A stretch of DNA of 64,000 nucleotides from Chamaecrista fasciculata (taxonomy: Eukaryota > Streptophyta > Magnoliopsida > Fabales > Fabaceae). Positions 46,301 through 59,401 of the stretch are shown one piece after another. The notes below the pieces were generated by a model. The model saw only the letters and a program-made list of their open reading frames with translations. It searched no databases and was not told the DNA's origin. The stretch covers positions 1 to 64,000 of the forward strand of contig QANZ01035721.1 in assembly GCA_003254925.1 (NCBI GenBank), read 5' to 3'. Position 1 is the stretch's first letter; every line of letters starts with the position of its first letter. The position numbers were made by a program, and so were the translations under genes.

Positions 46301-48924
46301 AAGTATTATCTCATCACTTTGTTTGATTTCCTCCATAAGTTTCTTCAATCTCTCCTCAAACTCTCCACGGTATTTAGTTCCAGCCACAAGTAGGCCCATA
46401 TCAAGGGTTATTACCTAAATTATAAAGCCTTTAATCTATTAGAAAATACTGGGAAAAACACCAAATGGTAACTACAACTTTTAATAGACACAATAGATCA
46501 TTGAAGTCCAGCAACCACGACTAATGTTCTCAAATCATTCATCTTATAAATCCACAAGATTTACAAAAGTACAAGGACAGAAAGATTGCCTTCCCACTTG
46601 GTGTTGATCTAACAGATAGTCTAATGTTGGAATATCTGAATCAGACTGTTGAATTCCATTTACAATTGAAAAGAAGAATGTTTCTGGTTTCCCCAAAAAA
46701 AGTATTTAACACCCACAAAACACCGAGCTTTTTCATACAATATTCTTATACTGAAATGAAAAAGTAAAATTTTCTTGACAATCAGATGAATGAAAGAAAA
46801 AAGAAAAAGATATGGCCACAGACACCAACTTAATAATAACCTATATAGCCAACACATTCCTGTTTCTCAACATGTACAATTCCATGCAGAGAATTCAATA
46901 GAACAGGACAGTATTTAAATTAGTTTTCCCAGCCCAGTCAGTAGATTGTCTGCAGAATAGTGCTGATAAAGAGAACAGTGAATGTTATTTCATGTTTACA
47001 AAGATCTTAGGAACTGAACTTTACTCTTCACATAGTTGAAAGTGTTTCTAACCTTCTTCCCCTCTATAGTTTCAGGTACATCACCATTTGCAATCCGCTG
47101 AGCAAGACCTTCAGCAATAGCTGTCTTCCCAACACCAGGCTCTCCAATAAGACAAGGATTATTTTTTGTACGACGACCTAAAATTTGAGTGACACGTTCG
47201 ATTTGCGGCTGCCTTCCAACAACAGGGTCCAATTTTCCCTGTATACAGGGGGAAGAATAGAAATAAGTCTGTACTCACAGTGGAGCATTATCAACCACTT
47301 GTTTTTTTTAAAAAAATAAATAAAGCTGCACATTACCTCCTCTGCTAGCTTGGTCAAATTGGTGCCATATTCTTCCAAAGTTGGCATCTTATTACCACTG
47401 CTTCCAGGACCAACAGTTGCAGTAACACTGTCAGCACTCTCACCAACCATTCGAATAACCTGTGCCCGTCAAGTGGAAAATTTAACGACTAACATGATGA
47501 TAAAGATGACAAAAGGAATAATGTCAATTTAAGTAGCAGCAAAAAGGAATGAAACAAGGGAATCAGACTAGCCTGTGTGCGAATATTAGTTGGATCAGCA
47601 CCCAGGTTTTCAAGAACACGTGCTGCAACACCTTCACCCTCACGAAGGAGACCCAAAAGCAAGTGCTCAGACCCAATATAGTTGTGTCCTGAGAATTTCA
47701 ATAAGTATAGCTCAGATGTTACAGCAAGCTTAGAAAAGATTTTATCAAAAACAAATTTTAAAAAAATCTCTGACAATACCATCTTCACCAACAAATAGTC
47801 AGCAACGAGAACATAAACTGGAAACTTAGTTTTGACTTTTGAATGATTCATCGTTTCATCAAAAGTTTGGGAAGGAAATGGAAAACAACTACCAGTGGTT
47901 CAACATGCTTGTAAAGATTTTGCATCCTATAATGTTCAGTGGACGAGTAATGATTTCCTTAAGTATTTACATGGTTAGTAATTAAAAACCTAGAAGTTGG
48001 AAGTTTTCTAAGTCTAACTATTCTTAGTTTTATAGTTCATGATTTATCTTCATTTTTATTTCTCAAGCAAAAGTAGGAAATCTCATTGTCAGACATTTCA
48101 CTTTTGGTTGCCTCTTCAATAGATAAGAGAAATTAAGCTGACTCCTAAGTGGCATTGGTAAATGTATAAGAGCCAATGTAATCAAAACACTGGTACATTT
48201 TGTTGGCCAAACTTTCATTTGAAAAACCATGAAAAAACAAAAACAGAAAATGAAGAAAATAGGACGATAGCCAAAAGGACCAAAATCTCAGGTGAAGATA
48301 TTTTCCCACATGGTGATTTGCCCCTGTAAAAGAACAGAAGGAAGTAGAAAAGATTTTACCAAGTTGGCGGGCTTCCTCCAGTGAGAGTTCCAATACACGC
48401 TTTGCTCTTGGTGTAAATGGAATTTCAACAGCAACAAATCCACTACCCCTTCCAATTATTTTCTCCACTTCCACACGGGCATCTTTAAGGTTGATTCCCA
48501 TAGACTTAAGAACCTTAGCAGCAATACCAGTGCCTTCACCAATAAGACCTAACAGAATCTGCTCTGTTCCAACAAAATTGTGACCAAGCCGCCTTGCTTC
48601 CTCCTGTGCCAGCATAATTACTTTAATTGCCTTCTCTGTGAAACGCTCGAACATGGCCTTAGGTACACATCTCCTTGCTCTAGCTCGTCGAGAAGAAGTT
48701 GCAGCCGAAAATTTAGAATAAAAATCTTGTCCAGGCCTCAACATTACATCCAAATGATTTACTGTCCGTAATCCTGAGAAACCTGCCACTCTTATTCCAG
48801 GCGCCCGTAAAGTACACATCATTTTAGCAGATCTTTTTGTCTTTCCAGACCCCTTATACTGACCATTCCTTTGCCCAGCCACTAACCCAGGGGCATTAAT
48901 TGACTGTGCCAAAAGCCTAGACAT
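43335..48924 (-). CDS. CLPC: ClpC, chloroplast Hsp100/AAA+ chaperone
   Basis: Stromal Hsp93/ClpC drives preprotein import at the TIC complex and feeds substrates to the Clp protease. Nine coding exons: 48924-48360, 47688-47573, 47459-47337, 47238-47053, 46414-46199, 45630-45413, 44988-44913, 44831-44742, 44513-43335; phases match and the protein is 922 residues (Arabidopsis ClpC1 is 929). A Ser/Arg-rich transit peptide (about 1-89) precedes MFERF (91). Two Clp-N repeats follow, then NBD1 with Walker A GEPGVGKT (300-307) and Walker B ILFIDE (about 367-372), a UVR-type linker (about 524-545), NBD2 with GPTGVGKS (643-650) and VVLFDE (711-716), and the IGF loop for ClpP docking (770-772). It ends [12 protein letters not shown], the ClpC1/2 tail. 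Intron 2 has a GC donor. A 5'-UTR intron lies at 50035-48938. Confidence 0.97.
47571..47573 (-). other. GC donor splice site of ClpC intron 2
   Basis: Exon 2 must end at the Gln codon of NIRTQ to join VIRMVGE in exon 3 (starting 47459). The bases there read CAG|GCTAGT, so the intron (47572-47460) starts GC and ends AG. No GT nearby restores the conserved protein. GC-AG introns make up about 1% of plant introns. Confidence 0.85.
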
Positions 48925-48937
48925 GATTCCTGGATAT

Positions 48938-50218
48938 CTGACAGCAATTGTTGATTGGACATGTTAGCCAGCAAGCAACATACTTAAAGTTGAGACATCA
49001 TAATGATATCAGATAATTAAAATGGCAAGTTTCAGCACATTAAAATATAGTTTAAGAGACTTTAGTACTCAATCACAATAAACCATACCTGGAAGATTAC
49101 TACTCAATATTTAACTTCCTCCCAACATATAATAGTATTATAAAGAACTAAAAGATGTTCTTCGATCATACTAAACTATTGATGGTCATGTAAATAAAAT
49201 TAAAATTTTATGTCAATAAAACAAAAACTCTTAAAAAGCAAAAAGCAAAACAACTTTTAAATATAGTAAGAATGTATTACACTGTTCATTATTTAACATC
49301 TTATATGTAAAATACTAAGATTAATAAGATACATACCAAGATTTAAAATAATGTAAACCAGACTTGTCCAATTTTTATCATGCCTAAGCATGCCAAAGAA
49401 CATAAACAACTAGTTTAGCTAAAATTTTCTTAAAAGGAATTACAAATGGAAGAGGTACATAAGTATCCCTGCTTTCTGGCCTCACAGCACATTCCCAAAA
49501 TTAAAATTCTGATGTATAAGAGAATAATGCAGAAACGGTTCTATAAAAGTATCAAGTTTTTCAAACAAGAAATTATAGTTCTTATAGCTGGAAAGAGCCA
49601 AGACAAGATTTATTGCATCGATAATAACATTTCACTGAACAACCTTTCAGCTACGTAGTTCAAGAAAACCAAGTTTTGTACTTCAAAATGTTAGTCAAGG
49701 AACTACATTTGAAGGAGAGATTATACACTAGGTAGAGCCTTAAGTTCCGGATTATTGACAAAATAGCTACTTACAACATGTAAAAACGCAAGATAAAGTG
49801 AAAATTCCTCAGTAACTTGAATGAAATCAGTAAATCATTTCAACAGTCGATACCCTCTAAACATCAATACATTATAAAGCACCAAAAGACTAACCGAAAG
49901 GAAGACAAACTATCTATATAAGCCATAACAGAGATAACTCAACCTGGGCGAAACCCCAAAACCTAATTGACTAATTCAAGTAGCTTGTACTACCAAACCA
50001 CAAAAATAAATAATTCAGGAGAAAAAAAAGCTCACCAGAAGCCTTGGCAAATCTCCGATAAGTAATTAAAAAATTTAGGTAAAACAGAAAAGGAAAAGAA
50101 AGAGAGAAAGAGGAGAAAATGGTAGAAATGAAGAAGAGCAAATTAAGAAAGAGAAAGAGGGAGAGAGAAAGAGGGAGAGAGAAAATAAGAGAGAGAAGAG
50201 AGAAGGCGTATGTTTATA
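48938..50218 (-). promoter_or_regulatory. ClpC 5'-UTR intron, leader exon and TATA box
   Basis: An acceptor GCTGTCAG lies 13 bases before the start codon (exon resumes at 48937). A matching donor, TTCTG|GTGAGC, lies at 50036/50035, giving a 1.1-kb leader intron. The CT-rich leader exon (GA-rich on +) extends to about 50185, about 30 bases from a TATAAA box at 50218-50213 (minus strand). A leader intron is common in highly expressed plastid housekeeping genes. Confidence 0.65.
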
Positions 50219-50409
50219 TGGTGGGCCGAAGAGGAAGGGAAGAGAAATGCAAGTGAGATAATTGTGGTCGTCAATGGGCGCTAACCCTTCCTTCAAGATA
50301 TCTATCTCTTTTCATTTTCCCGATTTTCGATTTTCTTCTCTTCGCCAAAATTACTATCTGCATGTGGGACCACCTTAACCTTCTTTGCACCCTCCCGCAC
50401 TCGATCTTG

Positions 50410-50693
50410 TCTCTTCTTGTGTATTATCATTCAAGTTGGTCAGAGGTAGCGTCTGGAATTGTTACACGTAATCAGTTGGGATCGGTCTACCGTGAAACTC
50501 CCTGGGCCCAACCATGCTTATCCGAGGAAACAATGACTTTAGGTTTTTCACTTAAGGATAAACAGGTCACATAATGTTTTACATACTCAAAGGTAGAACT
50601 CGAACCTCCATCACTTGGTTAATACTCAAAGGTAGAACTCGAACCTCCATCACTTGGTTAAGGGACCAATTGATGAAGGAACCATTAGACCAG
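50410..50693 (-). mobile_element. tRNA-derived SINE with duplicated B box
   Basis: Read on the minus strand, an A-box-like TGGTCTAATGG (50692-50682) is followed by two B-box-like GGTTCGAGTTC motifs (50645-50635 and 50606-50596). They lie in a perfect 39-bp tandem duplication (50622-50660 and 50583-50621). A tRNA-unrelated body runs to about 50410. The duplicated unit repeats the CTACCTTTGAGTAT flank as well. Terminal duplications are not clear, so the ends are approximate. Confidence 0.6.
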
Positions 50694-52030
50694 ATTCATT
50701 TGGTTTTATTATTTAGTTTTTAATCAACTAATCAGTGTTGTTTGAATAATTAAAATATACTATTTAGTCTTAGAATTATTTTAATTATCAATAATTTGGT
50801 CTACGATTTGAATTTAGAAATCAAAAAATATAAATTCAGTGTGATTTAGAAACCAAATAGTACAAGTTCAATACAGATTCAAGAAAAAAAGTATAAAATT
50901 AATAAATAATAAGCGAAATATATAAATTAATCATTTAAGGGATTAAATATTATATTTAATAATATTTTAAAATTAAATTATATATTCAAATTTTTAAAGA
51001 TTAAATTATTAATTTAATAATCTTTTGAAATTAAATTATTAGTTTACTCAATTAATCTATCTATATGCTCCAATTATCCCCAAACATTATCTGTTGCGAT
51101 CTAAGAAGCATGGACACTTCATTTTGAGGGCGTGTCGCCGTGTCAGACACGTGTCAGTGTCCGACACCCGTATGACACCGACACGACACACATTCACAAA
51201 TTTTAAAATATAAATCAATTTTTTGTGACTTTAACATGACATATGAGAGAAAATAATAATACATATGACATATTATGAATAAAATTTGTAATTTTTAATT
51301 TTTTCATTAAAAATTATAAATATTTAATTATTTATATATATAAATATATGACGTGTCGTGTCACATAATTTTGAGAATTTAATATGTCGCTGTGTCCATG
51401 TGAATGTCCATGCTTACTAGGTTGTGACTCTTTTGGCCTTCCTCTTCATATCCTTATTGGCTCTGAGAAATTGGCAAAATTAATTTGTTGGGGGAAAAAA
51501 ACTAGAAACACAGGAAAATGGGAAATATCCGCGTCGCTTTAGCAAAGCCGTAGAACGATAGAACTTAGAAGGAAAAGTTTTGCAAACAAGGTGATGTTTT
51601 CTTTCTTTTTCGTAGAAAGGTGATGTTTTTTTCACTTGATAAAATTAAGTGCGGTATTGTATAGATATTTTAACTATAATACAAAAATCTTGGTAAACTA
51701 TGAGTTTTCTCCACCTAGCTGTATAACAGTCTAAACCAAATATTTCAGATTGATACTAAATATTGTCATTTAATTTCATTTTAATTCTAAATTACTTAAT
51801 ACAATCATTTTAATTCTAAATTCGAATATGACAAATTCTATGTTACTTCACTATATAATATACTGTTTTATAAACACATGGACTTTCCGCGACCCACATA
51901 TATAGCACAACAGATATGGTGAAGTTACAACCACTTCATCCCCAATATTTACTTACACCTCTTGGAACAAAAATGTAGGCAGAAATTTGGAAGGCATGAC
52001 CAAACGTATTTGATGCAGTAAATCTCCTCT
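50694..52030. repeat. Intergenic between ClpC promoter and PHS1 3' end, with MITE at 51106-51415
   Basis: The MITE has inverted ends AAGCATGGACA and TGTCCATGCTT and matches the tandem pair at 36.05-36.7 kb in inverted orientation (GACACGTGTC, GACACGACAC words). 50700-51060 carries a degenerate copy of the 12.4/13.98-kb repeat family. No gene is seen. Confidence 0.6.
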
Positions 52031-55000
52031 TCATTCATCCATAATTGTTGCATTAGGCTGCCTTTGTGTGGGACTGACACTCCCACCACGACTAATTTTC
52101 AAAGCTGTTAAAGCCTTCTGGATCTCCATTGTCATGGCACTGTCTACACTCCCTGAAGACAGTTTTCTATGTGACTTCTGCAGATGGAGCTTGAGTGAGC
52201 TGCTGCTTAGTCCGGCATTCTTCCCGCAAATCGGACAAACTTTCATCGTTGGTTTTCTTTGCTGCCACTCCATGGAAACCTTTCCATGCAGTTTCTGATC
52301 CAGTTCCTGCAGGATCTTCGCAAAACCATCATTAGGTTGTGCTCGTCGGTGAACTCGTTTAAGAGTATTCCATGCTTCTGAGAGAGTGAACCCCCTGCAT
52401 CACAGTTTACAAGGGCTATCAGTTCTGAAACTGTCCCAGATGTCACAACCAGTGATATTCTTGAAACACTGAAGAATAATTTATGAATGCCACAAGCTGA
52501 ATTACAATTAGATTGTTCTAGGCATTTGGGAAATCAATCGATTTTAAAGTACTACCAAAATAATGAAATAAAATAAAAAGAAAGATTTAAAGGAAAAAAA
52601 AAAAAAGAAGGAAACGGTAGATTGTTCAGGATTATCTCTTTAAAAAATGCTAATAGTAGTATCATCCTCTAAAACTATGATTGTGTAATTTTATCTTTTT
52701 ACTTACTTCCTGAGCATTAAGTAAGCAAGGACTAATGTCACGCTTCTGCTTTTCCCTTCAAAGCAGTGAACTAAAATTCTCTGACCTTTCTGTTCAACAC
52801 AATCTATAAAATCACAGGCTTCTTCGAATATGCTGCTGATATTAGAATCTTCATTGTCACATACCTGTTCCAGTGAGAGAACAGAGTTCACAAAAATACA
52901 TGTTAAGGAACCTTACAATAATAAGTTCACAAAAAATACAGTATCTCCTTTTCTATAAAAGTATATTGTAATAATAGACATGCATAAAATATTACAGAGC
53001 ACTTAGATCACAAGCTCAAGCAGAAAAAAAAAAATGAAATTTCTTACAACTGATACAAAAAATAAGGGATCAGGAAGAGAATTAAAAAGAGAAGAAGAAA
53101 ATCAAAAAATGCATTTCAATTTGGTCCTTGACATTTCCCAAGCCTTTCAGCCTTCAGGTGTATGGATGTTTTAGAAAAGGTTGTAGAGTAAACATACTAA
53201 ATAATCATCAGAAAGACAAAACCCAAGAAGTCAATCAGGAGTTGTAAGCAAGAGTCTAGGCTCCTTCACAAAATTTATATGACTCATACCACATGAGGAT
53301 GGAAAACCTAGTATTAACACATTAGGCGGGAGCTTAAACAACTAAAAATTCTAACAGAAACTAGATTTAATGCAAATAATTGAACAAAATATCGGGGGAA
53401 AAGAAAGAAAATATGGCTCTTCAAAGCAAATAATTGAAGAAAATATGTCGGGAAAAAAAAAAAAGAAAATATGACTCACATAAAAATTTCTGTATTCGAA
53501 TAGGTCAGGAAATTGAGAATCTGATTGTCCAATTTCATTGGTGCACAGACACAGAATATGCGTGATTCCCAGGTGTTGCAGTGTGTATACAGATCTTGCA
53601 GCCAGTGCTCCACCGATAAAAAGACTATTTGTGACAGCAGATGGCTTCTCTGTGTTTGCAGCCTCAGATATTAGTGCAATCCTTTCAAGAATATGCTCAA
53701 GTCTGACCTGAAAGTTGTGGGTAAATCCTTATTGTGAATATGCTCTACCCATACAACAAGATTTCAGAAATTTCAATTCCTCGAAGGATTAATAATGAAG
53801 GTACCTTCAGTTCATAAGCATCAATAACACTATTATTATCACTACACTCAAAAAATCCTGTATTGAAGTTGTTTTCTTGGCATAGCTTGACAGCATCACT
53901 TTTAAGCATGTCATTCCATTGTTCCAATTCTTTATTAGATTCTGCATCAACCTGAAGTCGTGATAGAAATAAATAAATAAAAAGATTAAAAATGCTACTA
54001 ATATGGGAAGGGCACAGAATTTATTATGCTCTTAATTTCTTGTTAGCCAATCACATTGAGATAAGGGGTTGGACATGGCCTTCACATCTGTATAACAAAA
54101 GGAACTGCAAGCAAATGTTTGACTGAATACCCAAGTTTGATTGATGACTAATGGCTAATGGTGGCAAATGGTGGATTTGGGTTGTGGGCTTCATACGTAG
54201 CTACACACACACATATGTAGTCATTATCAAATCAACCATGACCCTTTTTATCAGGGTTTGACCAAATTCATCCACGCCTTTGTCTTAATAACTTCATTCG
54301 TTTGGTTGGTTATAGGGCTCATTTATTAACTCTTCCAATTTTATTGATGGCCCTTTTGGTTTGTCACATAATATAATAACGTCAGTTAAACATCAGAAAA
54401 TCATATACAAGGATAAAATAGTAACTTATGAATCCAATGTTTCCAAAATTATATAACTAAATCTGATTCCCTAAACCCATCTTATCCTCCATGGAAGCAA
54501 CAAAGAACCTGTCAGAATCATTAGCATGATCCACTATTGTCAATTTTGTGCACATAGAATTACAAAAAACTAGTTTTGTTTTGCATGATAGAGCGATATG
54601 CCACTGACTGTTTACTACGATCTATCCAGGAAGTCAAATGGGAAAAAAATGCACCAAAATAACAATTTAGACTATTCTATTAGCAGCACCAAAATAATTT
54701 ATCTAGTAAACAAAACTTACAAAAGTTATGTGTCCTATGATACGAGACTAACCTTGGAAAATTTGTGGAAGTCTCGTAGCTTTGCTGTCAAGCGAAGACT
54801 TCGAAGTGGTTCTCCACTTCCTTTATGGAATTTTCCATGCCAACTTTCTCTTGACACAGGAGAAGCAAAGTCGGCACTTTCTCTATTCCCTGATGATGAT
54901 GACCTCGGAGCAGTTCTCTGACATTCTGAATCACCAAAATTTGAATGGTTTTCATTAACAAACCTATCCTTACATGCAGGAGATGGACAAGCACCATCAC

Positions 55001-58000
55001 CAGTAGCCTGTGAAGGTGAGTCAGGAATCACCGAATCCTCTTTGTCAGACTCCCCTGATGATATTTTGCTCATAATGGTCATAAAAGACCGTAATAAGGT
55101 GTCAAGTTTTTGATGAAGTGTTAGCAGGAACATATGAAATCCCTGCAGATCCCTAAGAGCAGCACGGAAACCAATACGGAACTCATGAGCTACTGATGCC
55201 ATGTGATTTTCATGTACATCAGTTGTATCCATTTCTTCTAGAGAAGGTGATCCTAATTTTCCACCAGTTATATCATGTAATAGGTTAGAGGAAAATTCAG
55301 AACTATTGAGCAGTAACTCAACTAACTTAGGATAATTAGCCTGATCATCTGCACGTTTTCCAGCAGGGGGTCGGCGGGGAACACCAGAATCAATAGCCAC
55401 AATGTTAGTACACTCTGGTTCACCTGATGTTTGATCATCAAGGCTCATGTCACTGGATCTTGGTGATTCTGACATATTTGAGGTATCAGAGGCCTGTGAT
55501 ACCAATCCAGGCCGATGAGAACTTAATCGGATGCCAACTGAAGTTGACCTTCTTTCTTTTTGAAGTTTCTTTATCAACCTTGGTCTATATTGATTCATTG
55601 CAGAATCAAAAGCTTTTTCTAGTGTATTGGTAGTAGCAGGGATCATCTTTTCAGCCAACAATAAATTTGCAGAATTCCCACGCCATCTAAGTTGACGGCA
55701 GGGAAGCCTATCTTCATTTCTGATGACAAGGTCTAGCAACAACACCCTTCCGAGAGCTGTCGCTGTTCTTTCAGCAAACTCCCGTGACTCAAATGCACTT
55801 GAACTTTCAAGTAAAGGTGACCCATGTATGTAACTGCGATAAGATATTGAATTTTAAGTTCAGAGGTTATCTCATAGAAAAACAGACATGTGCTTTCACA
55901 CCCAAGGGGGTATAATATTACTATGAATCACTGTTAACTCATAGGAAATGGTATGTTGGAATTGGTTTAACTACTGACACTCAATAATCTCAGCACAAGA
56001 ATGATCTATTAATGATCTGGTATCTTTACATATGATGCCAACATCCATTCATATTGAACAGCTCAACACATGGCAAAAAAAAAACCCTTAAAAAAAAAAG
56101 GAACCTCTTTATGCATGCCCTTGTTCACCTCCACACCAAGCGCACCAAGATATGTTATTGTGCTAGCAGTTTCATCACTTCCTCTGCTTGAGAAATGGGA
56201 CAAAGAGAAACGTTTAAGGATTCTAATTGCACTATTTCTGCATGTAAGCATCAACTCCTCCTCTATTGGTTTAAGGACCCATGCACAAGTTTTTAAAGGT
56301 CTAACATGTCCAAAGACAATTGTTCTTTCTTCACTAAAGTTTAAGAGGCAACTTTCTTTGTAGGTATATTAAGTGGGAATAACATGGGCATACAAAATTC
56401 AATTATGATTCCACAAGAGTCATTGCTTCTGAAACATGCTAAAAGAAGCAACTTCTATCTATTACCCTGAAGAAAATGACCATTCTATCATACAGAAAGT
56501 ATGACTTAAGAGCTAAATCAAGTCAATAAACAACAAACACAAGTATCAAGACTTTGACAGAAAAGGCTATGGAACTTTCCCAATTCCCACAAGAAAAGAA
56601 TACAACAATCTATTCTGATGAATTAACAAAAGCATATTGATGGTCAATCAAGCAATCGTGTAAATGGAGCATATTGCACTTTATCTACAAATGACATATT
56701 ACCCATGTCTGTTCCATTAAAGCAGGACAAGGGAAAGAGATAAAGTAAGCAATGGTATTTTGTGGTGCAACTTTATAAAGCCTTATCATATTAAACCTAG
56801 CTTAGGATTATACCTCATAAAATAGAGGCATCTACTAAGCTCAAGTGCTTCCAAAAGTTCTAAACATGTCATTTCACCAATTTCATCTCCTTCACAAAAT
56901 GCTGCATTTCTAGCTTTTTCTGCTGCTTCCTTTATTTGAAGCCACTCTCGACTGGTATTGTGAATGACTTTAGCCTGCATTTCTCAATAAAAGAGAATGA
57001 ATCAGGTAGAAGTACAGATTGATAGCCTATGCTTGCAGTTGTGACAGTTGTAATAGATATAAAGCGAAGGGACAACCTGAGGAGTTTGGACTCCCAACCA
57101 CTTGGCAAATTCATATCCAAGGCGCTCGGATTGTGTTGCCATTCTTGATGACGATATTTTTATGACAGCAGCTTCCTCCTTTGGCAAGGTATCATCACTC
57201 CCAAGCCGATTAAAAAATGCAAAGAAGACAACTCCCCCAGAATTTACAGTTACCTATGCACACACAACTGAGCAAAAGTTAAGCAGAAGACAATATAAAA
57301 AATAGTTTATACACAATATTTATTCTCTAAAATAAGTGCATTAAAAATGCAATAGAATTAAAGGGAGAGCAGCTGAGGCTAGTATGGAAGCTAAACTAGA
57401 AAGAAAAATTTTCATTCATTATAGAACTATTAAAACTATGTTTCTTGTTGTATTAACATGCTTAAAATTATCTGTTTCTCTCAGGATTGAGGTAAAAAAA
57501 TGATTGGATATGTTAAAGTTTCCCAAAAAAAAAAAAAAAGATGCAGCACACACGTTGGCCTCCATTTGTTCACTCCAGGGGTGTGCATAACCGGCCAACC
57601 TGGGGGTTAAAGAATAAAATATTTCAGTCCAGTTTGTACTGCTTAATGGGTTCACATGGGTGACAATTGATGTAATTGATTTGTTCAGTTTAATAGGGTC
57701 CAGGGTTCTAAAAGTCAGGTAATGTTGACTATGTAATTTTTAAAATAAAAAAGAAAAATGAAAAAAAGTTAGTATATATTGAGCCTGAACCCATCCAAAT
57801 ACACCCCAAAAGTTTATTTAGTGAAGTTTTGTTTTGTTTTTCCCTTGAATATGGACTGGTTGGATTGAGTTTTACATTAAAGGCCCAAAAAATGCTCAAC
57901 CTTAATAAACACAGTTTACATGCTCACACCTCAAAGAAAGACCTTACCTAAGACATGAAGAATTGTATTTCTTTTTTCTTTTGTATACTAGATTACTAGT

Positions 58001-59051
58001 GTAGATTATAGACGATAACGAACCTCAAGAGCTTTGTTCATTTCATCCTCAGAATGTTCATTGCTGCTGCTGTGTTCAGTGTGGTGCAGTGAAGAGAGCC
58101 TATCCCAAGAAAAATTGCTAGAATCAATGTCCAACATAGCAGCATTACCAAGCCTTTCCCACAAACTGACTTCTGTCATTTGCACAGGGGGTGCTTCACA
58201 TTTGACATCCTCCATGGATTCTCCCTCACTGGAAAGAAAAAGAAACAAATATATAAACAGAGTTATCAGACTTGTGAACAAAGAGAAATGTCTTGCACAA
58301 ATTCAAGCACAGGTTCACTGGATGAAAGTAAACAAAAATGAGCAATAGCTTGCAAAACTTGGGCAGAAAATAAGAGAAAAGTGAAAGAATGAAGGAGAAG
58401 GAGAGTGACCTAGAAGGCAAAGAAGGACGGCGGGGGAATCCAGAGGAGCGATTTCTGGTAGTGCGCTTACGGACGGATTCGAGCCATTGCGTGAACCTAA
58501 ACGCAGGCCCTGCCGCGATGTCTCCCAACATATACAAGACCTGATTCCAAAACCAAACCGTAAATTCTCGAGTTTCAAACAGTTTATTATAGATAGTCAT
58601 CGATGTTTGCAATTGCAGTTAAGCAGAACGCAAAAGCCCTAATTCTAATTAACCAGTGAAATTGGAAAATGATGAAGTCAGTGAAGTGAGTGTGAGAGAG
58701 AGACCCGAGAAGTAGCAGTGAGAGGCAATGGGGCCTCAGACTCGTAGGATCCGAGTTCCAATTCCTTATCTTGTTCGTCTTTGCCCTGCAATCTCCACAT
58801 AGAAAGAATTGAATTGAAGTGTGATGGAAATATAAGTTAGATCTACAAGAGACATGAAAAAGATCTAAACTAAACTAATGGCATGAAAAAGAAGAGCATC
58901 ATGGGTGTGATGATTCTCTTCGTTGGAATCAAATGGAAAAGGAAAAAAAGGGGATTGAAATGAAATGGGTAGGATGATGGTAGGAAGAGTGAACCTGGTT
59001 GTGTTGAAGAGGGTTGATGATTGCAGGGTCGTGGTTTGGCGGTTTTGCCAT
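52031..59051 (-). CDS. PHS1: PHS1, dual-specificity MAPK phosphatase with atypical kinase domain
   Basis: PROPYZAMIDE-HYPERSENSITIVE1 controls cortical microtubules; it couples a MAPK phosphatase to an actin-fragmin-kinase-like domain that phosphorylates alpha-tubulin under osmotic stress. Exons: 59051-58995, 58785-58705, 58540-58410, 58228-58024, 57253-57077, 56974-56814, 55833-54753, 53951-53805, 53707-53480, 52864-52707, 52394-52031; every phase matches and the product is 929 residues, equal to the Arabidopsis length. The kinase-like part spans about 100-430: AAVIK lysine at 190, RNEDR at 309-313, AIDSG Asp at 419. The phosphatase domain (about 690-850) has the CX5R signature HCFEGKSRS, with catalytic Cys790 and Arg796. 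C862/C865/H879/H884 form a CPICGKN...H-x4-H zinc-finger-like motif, then an export-signal-like MEIQKALTALKIS. The start at 59051 is the first ATG giving the family N-terminus; exon 1 is short (19 codons). Confidence 0.95.
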
Positions 59052-59401
59052 ATGGGAAAAAGAGAAAAAGGAGAACTCGAGAAGTCAAGTTGCAAAGAAG
59101 AAAAAATTGCACGGAAGGGGAGCGAAACTAGTTTGCTTTTTTCTTTCTTTTTTGAGAGAAGGAATTTCAGGGTTTTAATCAAGGTTGCTTCTGGTTTTGA
59201 AGCCCAAAAAGAGAGGGAGAGAGAGGCGTATACTATCACTATTATGCCTACTACTGCTACTTGTACTGTAAGTAACTAACTAGGAAGGAAATGAGTGGAA
59301 TGAGATGCTTTTTTTGGAAAAGGTGAAGACAATGAAGGTGGATCAGGCTTTGGAAATGGAAGTTTTTAGGTTTTAGCGAATCATGATATGATATGATATG
59401 A

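Noticed and set aside
1-50218. A clpP fragment and ClpC, its chaperone partner, in one window as a functional pairing
   Set aside because: The clpP piece is a decayed plastid insertion 43 kb from ClpC with a stop codon and missing exons; co-occurrence is chance.
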